Positions 48,460 to 57,846 of a DNA stretch of 64,000 bases are shown here, one piece after another. A program made the translations under genes and the position numbers. Source of the DNA: Helicoverpa zea (Eukaryota; Arthropoda; Insecta; Lepidoptera; Noctuidae); NCBI RefSeq assembly GCF_022581195.2, contig NC_061453.1:14836001-14900000 (forward strand), given 5' to 3'. The notes under the pieces are model-generated. The model worked only from the letters and a program-made list of their open reading frames with translations. It made no database searches and had not been told where the DNA came from. Each line of letters starts with the position of its first letter. Within the stretch, counting starts at the first letter, position 1.

Positions 48460-48890
48460 GTATACTTCCCAGATGTTCCCATACTCAACAGGTCAGGATC
48501 TGATGATGGAAACCCTGAGAAATCAAGGGCACTTACAAAAGTTGTAGGCGTGCATAGGGTAAAAACTTGACACTCAGCTGTATGTCTATTAGCACTATAC
48601 AAGAGTGGAGGTTTAAGGTAAACTTGATGATGGAGACGGGAGAAGATCGAGGGAACTCGATGACTGAATATGTAAACTACCTCGTGTTTGGGCTTATATT
48701 ATTCGTATTGACCAGAACTTTCCACTAATGTGGATAATGACAACTATACTTTTCACTAAAGAGCCAAAAATAATTAAAAAAAACTTTTTATAAAAACACT
48801 GACTTCTGGACCGATGCACCTTATAATAGTTTTTTTTTTTATTATTATTAACCTTTGCCAGTTTTTGAAGGTTGCACATAGCTGGGAAAC
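48460..48890 (+). repeat. Nested copy of the 'tcaggtcaggatctgatgatgg' repeat family
   Basis: Contains 'ggtcaggatctgatgatgga', 'aaccctgagaaatcaagggca', 'gagggaactcgatgactga', 'ctacctcgtgtttgggctta' and 'ctgacttctggaccgatgcacc'. The same blocks in the same order occur at 63590-64000 and, on the other strand, at 53690-54120. Class unknown. Confidence 0.75.
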
Positions 48891-49495
48891 CTCTCCAAGT
48901 AGATAAGGCCGGTGTTTAATCGTTTCTGGAATGGTTCATGTCAATACTTAGTGGAATGGGTAGGGGTCAAAATCAAGATCTTTTAATCTCCAGACAAACT
49001 CTGTTAGTATAGGGATATTACTATTGGCTTGTATATTGTTAGTATACCTTGATTTTTATGTGCCTTGATGTAAATAATCTTAAAAATCAACATAAATTCA
49101 ACATAACCTATTTTGTGAAAATATGATGTAGTTCAAAGGTCTATCATACTGAACCTATTGGTACCCATTTCGTTGCTGTCGTTTCTGTTTTTTTTTTACT
49201 ATGAAAAGGCCATCTCCTTTCTTTTTCGTCGTCGACGGCCGCGTGACTTCAATTGTTTCGAAAACCATTATTAATTGGATAAACGTAAGTAATTATTTAT
49301 TTGATTTTGTTTACATAATGGAATACTATTCTATTTTGCACTTTGAAGTTTATTTCAACGTATAATTAGCTGTTTTTTTTTATTTATTTTTTTTCGAAGA
49401 TAGTCATGTCGGGTAACCCCGGCCATATGTTAGTCTATTTTGATGTTAATATTTTAAGTTTTAATTAAAAAAATATATTTGTTTGCAGTGTCACA

Positions 49496-49665
49496 TTGCC
49501 GAAATTTAAAACTAGAACTACGAATCGCGGAGACTGGAGTGAAGAAAAAATGAAAAAAAGCAATTCAAGCGGCGCTTGAGAAAAAATGTTCTGAGAGAGC
49601 TGCCGAAGATCAGTATGAAGTTCCACGAACTTCTCTGCAGGATCGGGTCAAGATCGGATTTATAG
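49496..49665 (+). pseudogene. pogo-like transposase N-terminal remnant
   Basis: After TTTGCAG the text reads LPKFKTRTTNRGDWSEEKM, then a one-base frame change inside an A run, then AIQAALEKKCSERAAEDQ and YEVPRTSLQDRVKI. That is the psq-type helix-turn-helix start of pogo/jerky transposases (basic start, GxWSEE, AAxxYxVPRTSL). The start codon is lost, the frame is broken and the catalytic part is missing. Confidence 0.7.
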
Positions 49666-50418
49666 TGGGCTCACGAGGCATGTGTAGATATAAATCCATC
49701 GAATTTGTAACTACGACGTGTGTATCGCCAAAAATCGATTTGGCCACTAATTACGTAGGTGGCCGGAGCTACCCGCCACTTTTAAAAGATATCAAAATTT
49801 GACCACTAATTGAAGTGGGTTTAAAAAGTATTAGATATTATTTTTGTTCAAATTTTCAATATTCTAATACGAATAAATATTGTGTTGATTATTTTTCGTA
49901 GTTTTCGTTGTATTTCTCTTGATAATTTAATCACAATAACAAAAAAACAAAATTGGCCGGGGCTACCCACCCCCCTTTCCCCTAATCCTATACGTTGAAC
50001 AATATTATCCCATAAAAGTAACTTATGTAGGTATAGGTATATTTAATTTCAATAATTACGAATTTTCACAACAAATGGCAGACTAGTATTCATACGCATA
50101 TTATTTTGTGACATTTAACTAAAAGCTTTATTCTAATAGCCTTACTTTCATTTAGTTTACCGTCGCAAACTGAGAGAAAATTTAGACGTTCTTTCTATAG
50201 GCATTAGTGATTTACGTAATTCTAGTCTTATAAGAATAATATTTCTAAGCCGCTTCTGTACCTTCTGTATAACAAGACTGTCTTATTCTTCATATCTTAA
50301 ATGACGTTGAATATGTAAAATATTTGTGTACAAACTTTTTGGTCATTTAGCTTTTGTTTTTTCTTCTGTTTGTCAAAATATTCGTGTCACCCGCGGTCTG
50401 TCACGCGATACAAAAACT

Positions 50419-50580
50419 ATAAAAAACCCCTCGCTAGAAGTGCTGACTGCTAGTGCCCGTATCACTCAGACCCGAGGAAAGACTTTACCGAAGAAAGTGC
50501 GGAGGAAGTTTCTCGCTGGCCGGCCGGCATCGAGTGCCCCGTTGTTGGCAGATCGTTCCCCGTACACTTCCCTCTTCGCA
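50419..50580 (+). promoter_or_regulatory. Candidate TATA promoter and first exon with GTAAGT donor
   Basis: CTATAAAAAACC at 50417-50428 is a good TATA box. About 30-45 bp downstream lies TGCCCGTATCACTCAG, a possible start region. The GC-richer block that follows ends CCCTCTTCGCAG at 50581 and is directly followed by GTAAGT, a consensus splice donor. No clear protein is encoded. It may be the start of a plus-strand transcript, or the U3-R part of a worn LTR. Confidence 0.35.
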
Positions 50581-50767
50581 GGTAAGTTTGCCTTTTCCAC
50601 TCATTTAGAGGGTCACGGGGTTTCAAAGGGGACTTTAACGGAGATTGCAGTAACTTCTCCAGCGAGTACCGTTCAATTTGTCTTTATCTCTCCGTGAGAT
50701 TGTTGCTAATGTGGCTTGTGATAGACACCTCCTTGGTAATTGATGAATGTTTAACCGTCATTAGTTG

Positions 50768-51117
50768 CCAGGGGCCAGATTCTGCTAAGTTACTAATGTC
50801 AAAATTGAATAGAAATTGAATCGCAATAGCAGTTTTAACCATACCGGGCAATCGTATTCCAACGGCATTCGATTGGTTTGCGATTGGTTCGCCACTTTGG
50901 TCTATACGGTAGTTTGCTTTACAATTATATTGCAATCGTAAATCATTTGCAGACAAAATGATTCATTATTAAATGACAGAAAAGGATAAAAACGTTTATT
51001 TCAAAGAAATAATAGCGAAATGCCACATCTGCTTCAATAGTAATCGAGTCGTGATTGAATCTCAGTCGGATGTGAATAGTATGTCACTTAAGTAAAATTA
51101 GCAGAATCGTGCCCCAG
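50768..51117. mobile_element. hAT-type MITE, copy 1, with 8-bp target duplication
   Basis: Ends CCAGGGGCCAGATTCTGCTAA and the inverted TTAGCAGAATCGTGCCCCAG. The element is flanked on both sides by ATTAGTTG (50760-50767 and 51118-51125), an 8-bp duplication as made by hAT transposases. About 350 bp, no transposase. Confidence 0.85.
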
Positions 51118-51125
51118 ATTAGTTG

Positions 51126-51680
51126 AAGTCAAAAGAACATTGAAGAATTACTCTTTGATGATGACCGACATCATGTCACCGTCAGTTAGCGCTTCAGCTA
51201 CATGTTTTTGCATAAATTTAGGCTGTCTCATGATCAACACTATGTAGGTAAGTTCTCTACTTGCATTCCTCTCAGTCTGCCGTTGTGTTAACATCTACTC
51301 CCTATTCATGTGGCTTCTTGCCTCTCCATCCATTCACATTCATTCTTGCGTTACCTCACGACACCTACGAGTATTGGAATATGTGTAATGTGCACAAGTG
51401 ATAGTGAAGTTTTGCCTTATTACTACCACACTCAATACAACACACCGCATGTCACGAGACACTGCTCTAGCTAGAGCTAGCGGTACTACGCGACAGAAGC
51501 TACTGTTAGTTATTCCTTTATTTGAAAGACAATGCCAGTATGAGACACAGCCCACAGGTAGCTGGTGAACTACGTAGCTTGGTAACAGCGATCCTGTTCA
51601 CTTCTCCGACATAGGTACCACTTGTAAAAGTGAATAATCATAAACACAGTAGCAGAAGTGCGTATTTTATCCTCAGCTAC
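51126..51680. other. Intergenic DNA, nothing recognised
   Basis: No exon, repeat end or RNA gene seen between the hAT-type MITE and the first of the paired MITEs. Confidence 0.4.
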
Positions 51681-51911
51681 TATAGTTCGGCCATTCAGAG
51701 AATGCGTTCCTGACACGTCGCGATTGAACTGACGACGTAACTACATTCATTGATTATTGATATAATAATGTTGTTTTAATGCTCCTCAATTGTTAAAACG
51801 GTAAACAACCAGCAAAAATATTTTTATCGTAACTGCAACGCCATTGCAAAGTTACGTCGTCAGTTCAATCGCGACGTGTCAGGAACGCATTCTCTGAATG
51901 GCCGAACTATA
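51681..51911 (+). mobile_element. MITE of the inverted pair, left copy
   Basis: 231 bp including terminal TA. Terminal inverted repeats of about 60 bp start TATAGTTCGGCCATTCAGAG and end CTCTGAATGGCCGAACTATA. The interior is AT-rich with no frame. TA at both ends suggests a Tc1/mariner-type target. Confidence 0.9.
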
Positions 51912-51930
51912 ACGCAATGAATGCGAAAGT

Positions 51931-52080
51931 AACTCTGTTGGTCTGGCTATTACACATTTATGTTGAAACTACTTAACCGATTGAAATCAGTCTTCAGCCT
52001 GAGAAAGGACAGGCTACTTGTTGTGTGTACGCTTGGGTGAAGAGGTTCTCTCGGGAGGTGAGTGAAACCGCGGAAACAAG
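51931..52080 (+). repeat. Fragment of lepidopteran interspersed repeat between the paired MITEs
   Basis: 'tgttgaaactacttaaccgattgaaatcag', 'gcctgagaaaggacaggctac' and 'gggaggtgagtgaaaccgcggaaac' match the frequent moth repeat also seen at 17905 and 62911. It appears to be the host into which at least the right-hand MITE inserted. Confidence 0.5.
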
Positions 52081-52086
52081 ACCTGC

Positions 52087-52317
52087 TATAGTTCGGCCAT
52101 TCAGAGAATGCGTTCCTGACACGTCGCGATTGAACTGACGACGTAACTTTGCAATGGCGTTGCAGTTACGATAAAAATATTTTTGCTGGTTGTTTACCGT
52201 TTTAACAATTGAGGAGCATTAAAACAACATTATTATATCAATAATCAATGAATGTAGTTACGTCGTCAGTTCAATCGCGACGTGTCAGGAACGCATTCTC
52301 TGAATGGCCGAACTATA
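52087..52317 (-). mobile_element. MITE of the inverted pair, right copy
   Basis: Same length (231 bp) and, by my reading, the exact reverse complement of 51681-51911, including the asymmetric interior. The two copies lie 175 bp apart. Confidence 0.9.
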
Positions 52318-53519
52318 GTACATTATAAAACATTTAATAGACAAAATATATTGAGGTGGCTGCATTCAGTTCATGCGCCGTGCAACTTCAAACGTTACAA
52401 GCTTCATTACTAACTCGACATAATGCATGTTATCAGTAAACCCCGCGCGGGCCCTCCACTCCCGGCTCCATCACATTAACATGTGTCCACAAAACAGAAT
52501 TGATGGAAGTCCACTACATTTAAATAAATAAAACTAACAAGTACCAGTATAACATAGCTAGCTGCATTATAACTTGAAGAGTGCTGATAAGCGCGGCGCT
52601 CGCCCGCCGGGGGGAGGGGGACTGCGTGGCGGCTGCTTTGTACCTATTCTATTATTTCATGATCCGATAAAAAAGGAATAAAGGCTCGCGACCTAAACGC
52701 AGGAATGTTGTAGATTTTTGTGTTAGGCGGGCGCCGGCGCCGGCCGCATTAGTGCGGCGAGCCCGCGACAACGCTTACACATTAGCCCTCGCGCCGCGCA
52801 CGCGCACCGCGCGCCGCACTAACCGCCGCGCCCGTCGCAACCCTAATGCAACCTTATGTGCTAATCAATAGAGACCATTTCTCATTTAACATTGAAAGCA
52901 TTATCATCTTTTTCAATTTTGATAACGAAGAAAGAGTTTCGTACGAAAGGCCCAAACTGAATTCTCTGCTCGGCCGGTTGGCTCGTCGCACTACGAGATA
53001 AGGTCGAGATTGGTGTGTGTGGGTCGCGCCGCAAGCGGAGCGCTGCCGGCCGCGTCTCACGCCCACTTATCGATCGGACAATTTAACCGATACGTGTATA
53101 AGTGTAATATATCAATTGTGGTTGCACGGCTGCTGTCCGTCCGTCCGTCCGTCGCGACTGCTAATGAATTTCGTCGGTTGATTGCGTCCCGGTGCGTGCC
53201 CTCCCCCCCTCCCCCGGGGTCCGCTCTCTACACATAAGTTATTGACAACTAGGTGAGGCGATAGCGGGTGCACTTTATTACCGCTGCGCTGCGCGGGCGC
53301 AGGCACTCGCCGGCCGCGCTAATTAGTACAATTGTTATCTTTACACGTCATTACGTTTATATTTTTTTGCAGAAGACCTTTACAATAATGTTCTTAACTA
53401 AAACTATTATAAGCAGCGTTTTTTTTCAAGTGCCAGGACAACCAGCGTTCACGCTAAGTAACAATATAAGTTACACTCGCTTTGCACTATACACACGCAG
53501 AGCGCTTCACACATCAGAA
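52318..53519. other. Intergenic DNA with GC-rich islands
   Basis: CpG-rich islands at about 52590-52630, 52730-52850 and 53020-53320 (with GGGCGCCGGCGCCGGCC and a GTCC run near 53137-53152). They could be promoters of an unseen gene, but no exon with family resemblance is present on either strand. Confidence 0.35.
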
Positions 53520-53610
53520 CTGTTTGTGGCTTCTGACGATCCGTGACAACTGCCAAAGATGTTCAAATGGCAGCCTTCCGAAACATCCACGGACCGATAG
53601 CCAATATATC
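53520..53610 (+). mobile_element. Short SINE (HaSE-like) relic
   Basis: 'tggcttctgacgatccgtgacaactgccaaagatgttcaaatggcagcc' then 'ttccgaaacatcc' matches the middle of the SINE copies at 25050 and 33540 in the same strand sense, with an internal deletion. Confidence 0.5.
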
Positions 53611-53689
53611 AAGCCTTGCTTAACATTATGATCGACTTTTATAACATGCTTCATAAATGTATGCTTTATTATACTGATAAAAACTTTTT

Positions 53690-54538
53690 ACAAAAAAATA
53701 AAACAGACTCCCAAAAACACTGAAAAGCAAAAAAAAAAAACTATTCTTAAGTGCATCGGCCTAGAAGTCGGTGGCGTATAAACTCAGGAACATCCATAAG
53801 ACACTGACTTCTATGCCGATTATTTTTGGCTTTTGAGTGACAAGCATAGTTGTCACTATGCTAAAAGTTCTCATCAATACGAATAATATAAGGCCAAACA
53901 CGAGGTAGTTTACATATTCAGTTGTCGAGTTCCCTCGACCTTCTCTCGTCTCCATCATCAGGTCAGCTCCAAATCTTCACTGTTGCATAGTGTTATCAAA
54001 CGTACACCTCATTGTCAAGTTTTTAACCTATGCACGCCTACAATTTTCGAAAGTTGCCCTCGATTTCTCAGGGTTTCCATCATCAGATCCTGACCTGGTG
54101 ATTATGGGACCACCTCGAACAAAAAAAAATTTGCAAATCGGTCCAGGCGTCTTCGAGTAATCGGTGAACATACGTAAAAAATAATTAAAAAAAAAGATCC
54201 CGACGAATTAAGAACCTCTTTATATTCTTTATTGCACACTTAACAATACATAATAAAATAATAAAGACAGTTTATGTACAATGGCGAGCTTAACCCAGAA
54301 TTGGGTTCTCTTACAGCCAACCTTTAAGCCATGGAGAGATTTGATAGTGGTAGGGTAGATTAAAAAGTGCACAACAAACATTGATAACTAAACAAAAATA
54401 TCCAATAACAATATACTAAACATATATATGTAGTAAAACTACACAATACATAAACATAATACATATAAAATATTTATATATATATAAGTATACATACGAA
54501 TATAAATGTCACCTCCTCCTTTTTGGGAAGTCGGTTAA
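53690..54538 (-). repeat. Copy of the 'tcaggtcaggatctgatgatgg' family, split by a LINE 3' end
   Basis: On the minus strand the element begins TTTTAACCGACTTCCCAAAA near 54538, is interrupted at about 54510-54225, and resumes at TTCTTAATTCGTCGGGATC. It continues with 'caggtcaggatctgatgatgg', 'aaccctgagaaatcgagggc' and 'ctacctcgtgtttggcctta'. The end block CACTGACTTCTATGCCGATT lies near 53802-53821. The order matches the copies at 48460 and 63440. Confidence 0.7.
54225..54510 (-). mobile_element. LINE 3' end (CR1/Jockey-like) nested in the above
   Basis: Minus strand: 'aaaggttggctgtaagagaacccaattctgggttaagctc' then GCCATTGTACATAAACTGTC and CAATAAAGAATATAAAGAGG. This is the usual 3' UTR of a moth LINE (a 'ggttggctgtaagagaa...ttaagctcgcc' type). 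The word GAGGT occurs at both junctions and may be the target duplication. Confidence 0.6.
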
Positions 54539-55444
54539 AAATAAATATTTAAAACTACCCTAAACAACCCTTATAACACACCATTACAGAGGAGCTCTTT
54601 GAGGACAGACATGAATGGTTGTTACAAGAACACGCCGCTTCCCCGACGAACAACAGCACATACTCATTTGCATATTATTAACTATATTAGATCGATAGTT
54701 ATTATTCGCTCAGAATAAAAAAAGCTTCATTTGAAACAGAATGTTTGCTGAAATGACCTATACTCGTACAATACAAGCCTTTTTGCTAAAGATCCTAGGT
54801 ATAGAGTACCCACACCAACATGCTTAAGAACACTAATTTGATTACTACAAGAATACAACACTTCAAGTGTTGTAGCGAGTTTGTCGAAGTAGCAACTTGA
54901 ATGTCACGAGATTGTAAAGGCTTATAGAAATATATAGTTCCTGTTGGTTTTCTGATAGACACATGCCGTTGATGCACATATATGTTTTGTATATTTATAA
55001 CATAGTTTAACAAAGGGCAAATACTTAACACCAGACATACGGAACAGATAGACAGAACATGCACAACAGAAATTAACGTACAAGTTACGTATTTACCAAA
55101 AATTGTGAAGTAGTGTGTAAAGTTGGTTTAAGTATGAGACCATGCAGCACTGCAGATAGGAAAATATTATAGATTTTATCCATTAGGAAATCGCAGTGTT
55201 ATCCGTTTGAGGACAACGGGTCAAAACTAGACACATGAATCTGTTTGGATGGATAGCTCTTTTCTCAAGCACGAAAGAAAGAGAGAAATTTGGCAAGCAC
55301 CGACGTTACGGAGGTTCTAGCAATCTTGACCTGATGGTCTAATCGTCGTCATGGCTTATCGCAGCTTGTGCAACCTACCTAGGTATTTGTATAAGAGTCG
55401 CAGCCATCGCTCCGCGGTGGGACACCACACGGGTCACTGTTGTC
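54539..55444. other. Intergenic DNA without recognised genes
   Basis: AT-rich. The minus-strand frame at 54795-55064 has hydrophobic stretches but no family pattern, start context or splice sites that I can support. Confidence 0.4.
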
Positions 55445-55835
55445 CTGGGGCCCGATTCTCCTAATTTTACTTAAGCGACATACGATTCACATCCGACTGA
55501 GATCCAATCCCGACTCAATTATGATTGAAGCGTATGTGGCAGTCCGCTATTTTTTCTTTGAAATAAACGTTTTTATCCTTTTCTGTCATTCAATAATGAA
55601 TCATTTTGTCTGCAAATGATTTACGATTGCAATATGATTGTAGAGCAAACTACCGTATAGGACAAAACCACCAAAATAGCAGACCAATCGCAAACCAATC
55701 GAATGTCGTTGGAATACGATTGGTCTTATATTAGTAGCAGAATGCCCGATATGGTTAAAACTGCTATTGCGATCATATTGCGATTCAATTGCTATTCGAT
55801 TTTGACATTATTAACTTAGGAGAATCGGGCCCCTG
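55445..55835. mobile_element. hAT-type MITE, copy 2, opposite orientation to copy 1
   Basis: Ends CTGGGGCCCGATTCTCCTAA and TTAGGAGAATCGGGCCCCTG. The interior is the inverted, diverged counterpart of 50768-51117 (shared words TTTATCCTTTTCTGTCATT, AATGAATCATTTTGTCTGC). Flanks CTGTTGT and CTGAATGT could be a worn 8-bp duplication. Confidence 0.8.
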
Positions 55836-56397
55836 CTGAATGTTACGAGAGTACAGTTTCACAAAGCTTACGCTGACATATTCCTCCTTATTTTTTGTTC
55901 CTTCAGCAGTTTTGAATAGTTTAGCTTTGTAGTAAGAAACAATACCATGCTAAGTTTAATTTTAATTCGTTATCTTTTGTGTGGTAGGTAGTAGTGTTGT
56001 CATTAGTTCCATGCGTCCACTACGATCATTATTAAGTTGGGGTACCTATATCACAGCTAGTAGATAGTAGTTCATACTTTACTTACAATATTCCTGCGTA
56101 AACTCAGTATTGTTCTTGATAGTTAATTGTCCTTTGTGGTCATTCGAGTTTATGTCAAAATAATTATAATTCATTTGTGTAAAATTGATCTAGTGTTTTG
56201 TTCAGCCCGCCCAAGATTCCCCAAACGTCTTTGCTGGATTGCACATTCTTAGCTCTGCCTGACAATAGCTGCAATTACTGAGCCAGTATTGAGCAAGAGC
56301 TCGTGGCTCAGTCAAACCCATAACCCATAAGAATGGAATAGAAGTTTATAAGCAACGCTTGGTCGTCCCGTCGATGGGTCACTGTCTTGTCATAGTT
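55836..56397. other. Intergenic DNA without recognised genes
   Basis: No exon or repeat recognised up to the left half of the split SINE. Confidence 0.4.
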
Positions 56398-56494
56398 CTT
56401 CCGTGTTTCGGATTGCACGATAAGCTCCCGGCTGTCATTTGAACATCTTTGGCAGTTGTTACAAGTAATCAGAAGCCAGAAACTCTGACAACCA
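56398..56494 (+). mobile_element. HaSE-like SINE copy 4, left half
   Basis: 'gtgtttcggattgcacgataagctcccggctgtcatttgaac' then 'ctttggcagttgttacaagtaatcagaagccag' and CTCTGACAACCA. The rest of the SINE continues at 61721, after the LTR element. Confidence 0.75.
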
Positions 56495-56672
56495 TGTAAT
56501 ATAAATGAAAGTCCTTGATCTTGGGTTACTTGAGTTTTATTTCACAACACACATTCACACAGTTACATAGTCGACCCATACAAAGGATATGGCAAAAGAC
56601 AGATGACAGATCATAGCGGAAGTTATTATATTAGTGACGTACTAATTAGTATTACTAATTAGTGATGTTACA
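56495..56672 (-). repeat. 3' LTR of the retrotransposon (178 bp)
   Basis: Begins TGTAATAT and ends GTTACA on the plus strand, with short inverted ends TGTAA/TTACA. By eye it is identical over its length to the 5' LTR at 61543-61720. Confidence 0.95.
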
Positions 56673-56686
56673 ACATCCCCCCTGTT
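56673..56686 (-). other. Polypurine tract
   Basis: Minus strand AACAGGGGGGATGT lies directly before the 3' LTR, the expected place for priming of plus-strand DNA synthesis. Confidence 0.8.
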
Positions 56687-56823
56687 AAGTTTAAATTAAC
56701 CCTTGACAAACAATAGACTTAAGACTATGGACTGACTTGACAAAAATTGACTTTATTATACATAGTTATGATAGACAAAGGTTTTTACTTAATTATGACT
56801 TAATTTAGATTACAATTATATAC

Positions 56824-57846
56824 TTAATCTATTTCTTCTATTAGCCTACGAGAAGGCTTTACAAATCGACCTGAACGTGTGACAATTTGACTACTTGAGG
56901 ATTGAGATGAGAGTTCTTGAGGTCCAGCCTTCTGACTGTCACCATCCTCTCTCCCCTGCGACGATGACGACGACGACGACGACGAGTTGGATAGCATAGG
57001 AGAGTACTTATGCCTTAAGTGAATTCTATTTCTCCTATACCTAACTCCATTGACATCCTCAATGACATATGACCTATTATTTGCCAGCCTTTGCTTGACA
57101 ATGGCATGTTCCCAATTATAATTTGGTTTTCTTTTAAAGTAGACATGATCATTAGGATACAACAATGACAAAGGCTTAGAATTTCTATTATAATATTTTG
57201 ACTTATTGACATTATTCTTGTTTACACATTCTTTGTAATCTTTAAATTTTACAACCTTTGGTTTTAATTTTTTATATGACTTTGGAACATTATCTCTTAA
57301 ATTCCTAGACATTAACAGTTGTGCTGGGGATGGTAAATTATTTTTAGGTGTATTTCTATATTGTAATAAGGCTATATAAGGATCAGACGAATTTTCTTTA
57401 CATTTTTTCAACATATTTTTTACAATTTTGACTGAACTTTCTGCTTGACCATTTGACTGTGCATGATATGGGCTAGTAATAATATGTTCTATGTCCCATT
57501 CATGTAAAAAATTCTTGAATTCTAAAGATTGGAAAGGAGGTCCACCGTCAGACACTAATGACAAAGGTATACCATGACGGGCAAAAATAGACTTTAAATG
57601 TGTAATTACATTTTTGGCTGTACTATTTTTATTTAACAAAGCTATCTCTATGTATTTAGAATAATAATCTGTAACAATTAAATAAGAAAGGTTATCAATA
57701 TACATTAAATCAATACCAACTTGTTGCCATGGATACTTATTAATCTCAAAATTTTGTAATGGTTCTTTTTGGTTACAAGGTTTGAATTTCGCACATATAA
57801 GACATTGTTCTACTAAATTTTTGATATCACCTGACATGTTGGCCAA
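56824..57846 (-). pseudogene. Integrase part of the retrotransposon pol, out of frame with gag-pol
   Basis: A 340-codon frame that continues pol after a one-base shift. It holds the second half of the zinc-binding motif (Cys15, Cys18), the integrase core with the catalytic acidic triad at Asp46 (GIDLMY), Asp100 (VSDGG) and Glu136 (NGQAES), then a basic C-terminal region and a poly-Ser tract. The Ser tract is encoded by a GAC/GTC-type microsatellite at about 56962-56985. The ATG at its start lies in the middle of the conserved domain and is not a natural start. Stop at 56824-56826. No envelope follows. Confidence 0.9.

Larger units (their letters stand above)
48057..49986 (+). mobile_element. 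Decayed pogo-like transposon, about 1.93 kb, with nested insertion
   Basis: Terminal inverted repeats of about 28 bp: left ATAGGGGAAAGGGGGGTTAG then CCCCGGCC, right GGCCGGGGCTACCCACC then CCCCTTTCCCCTAAT. Subterminal copies of the GGTAACCCCGGCCAT-like motif occur near 48085-48104, 49408-49430 and 49760-49778. The TA at each end fits a TA target. It carries a pogo-type transposase start (49496-49665) and is interrupted by another repeat at about 48460-48890. The design mirrors the element at 2166-3092, but the motif sequence differs. Confidence 0.75.

Noticed and set aside
50326..50697. 123-codon plus-strand open frame
   Set aside because: No ATG start in context and no family pattern; the block is better explained as an untranslated promoter/exon or an LTR relic.
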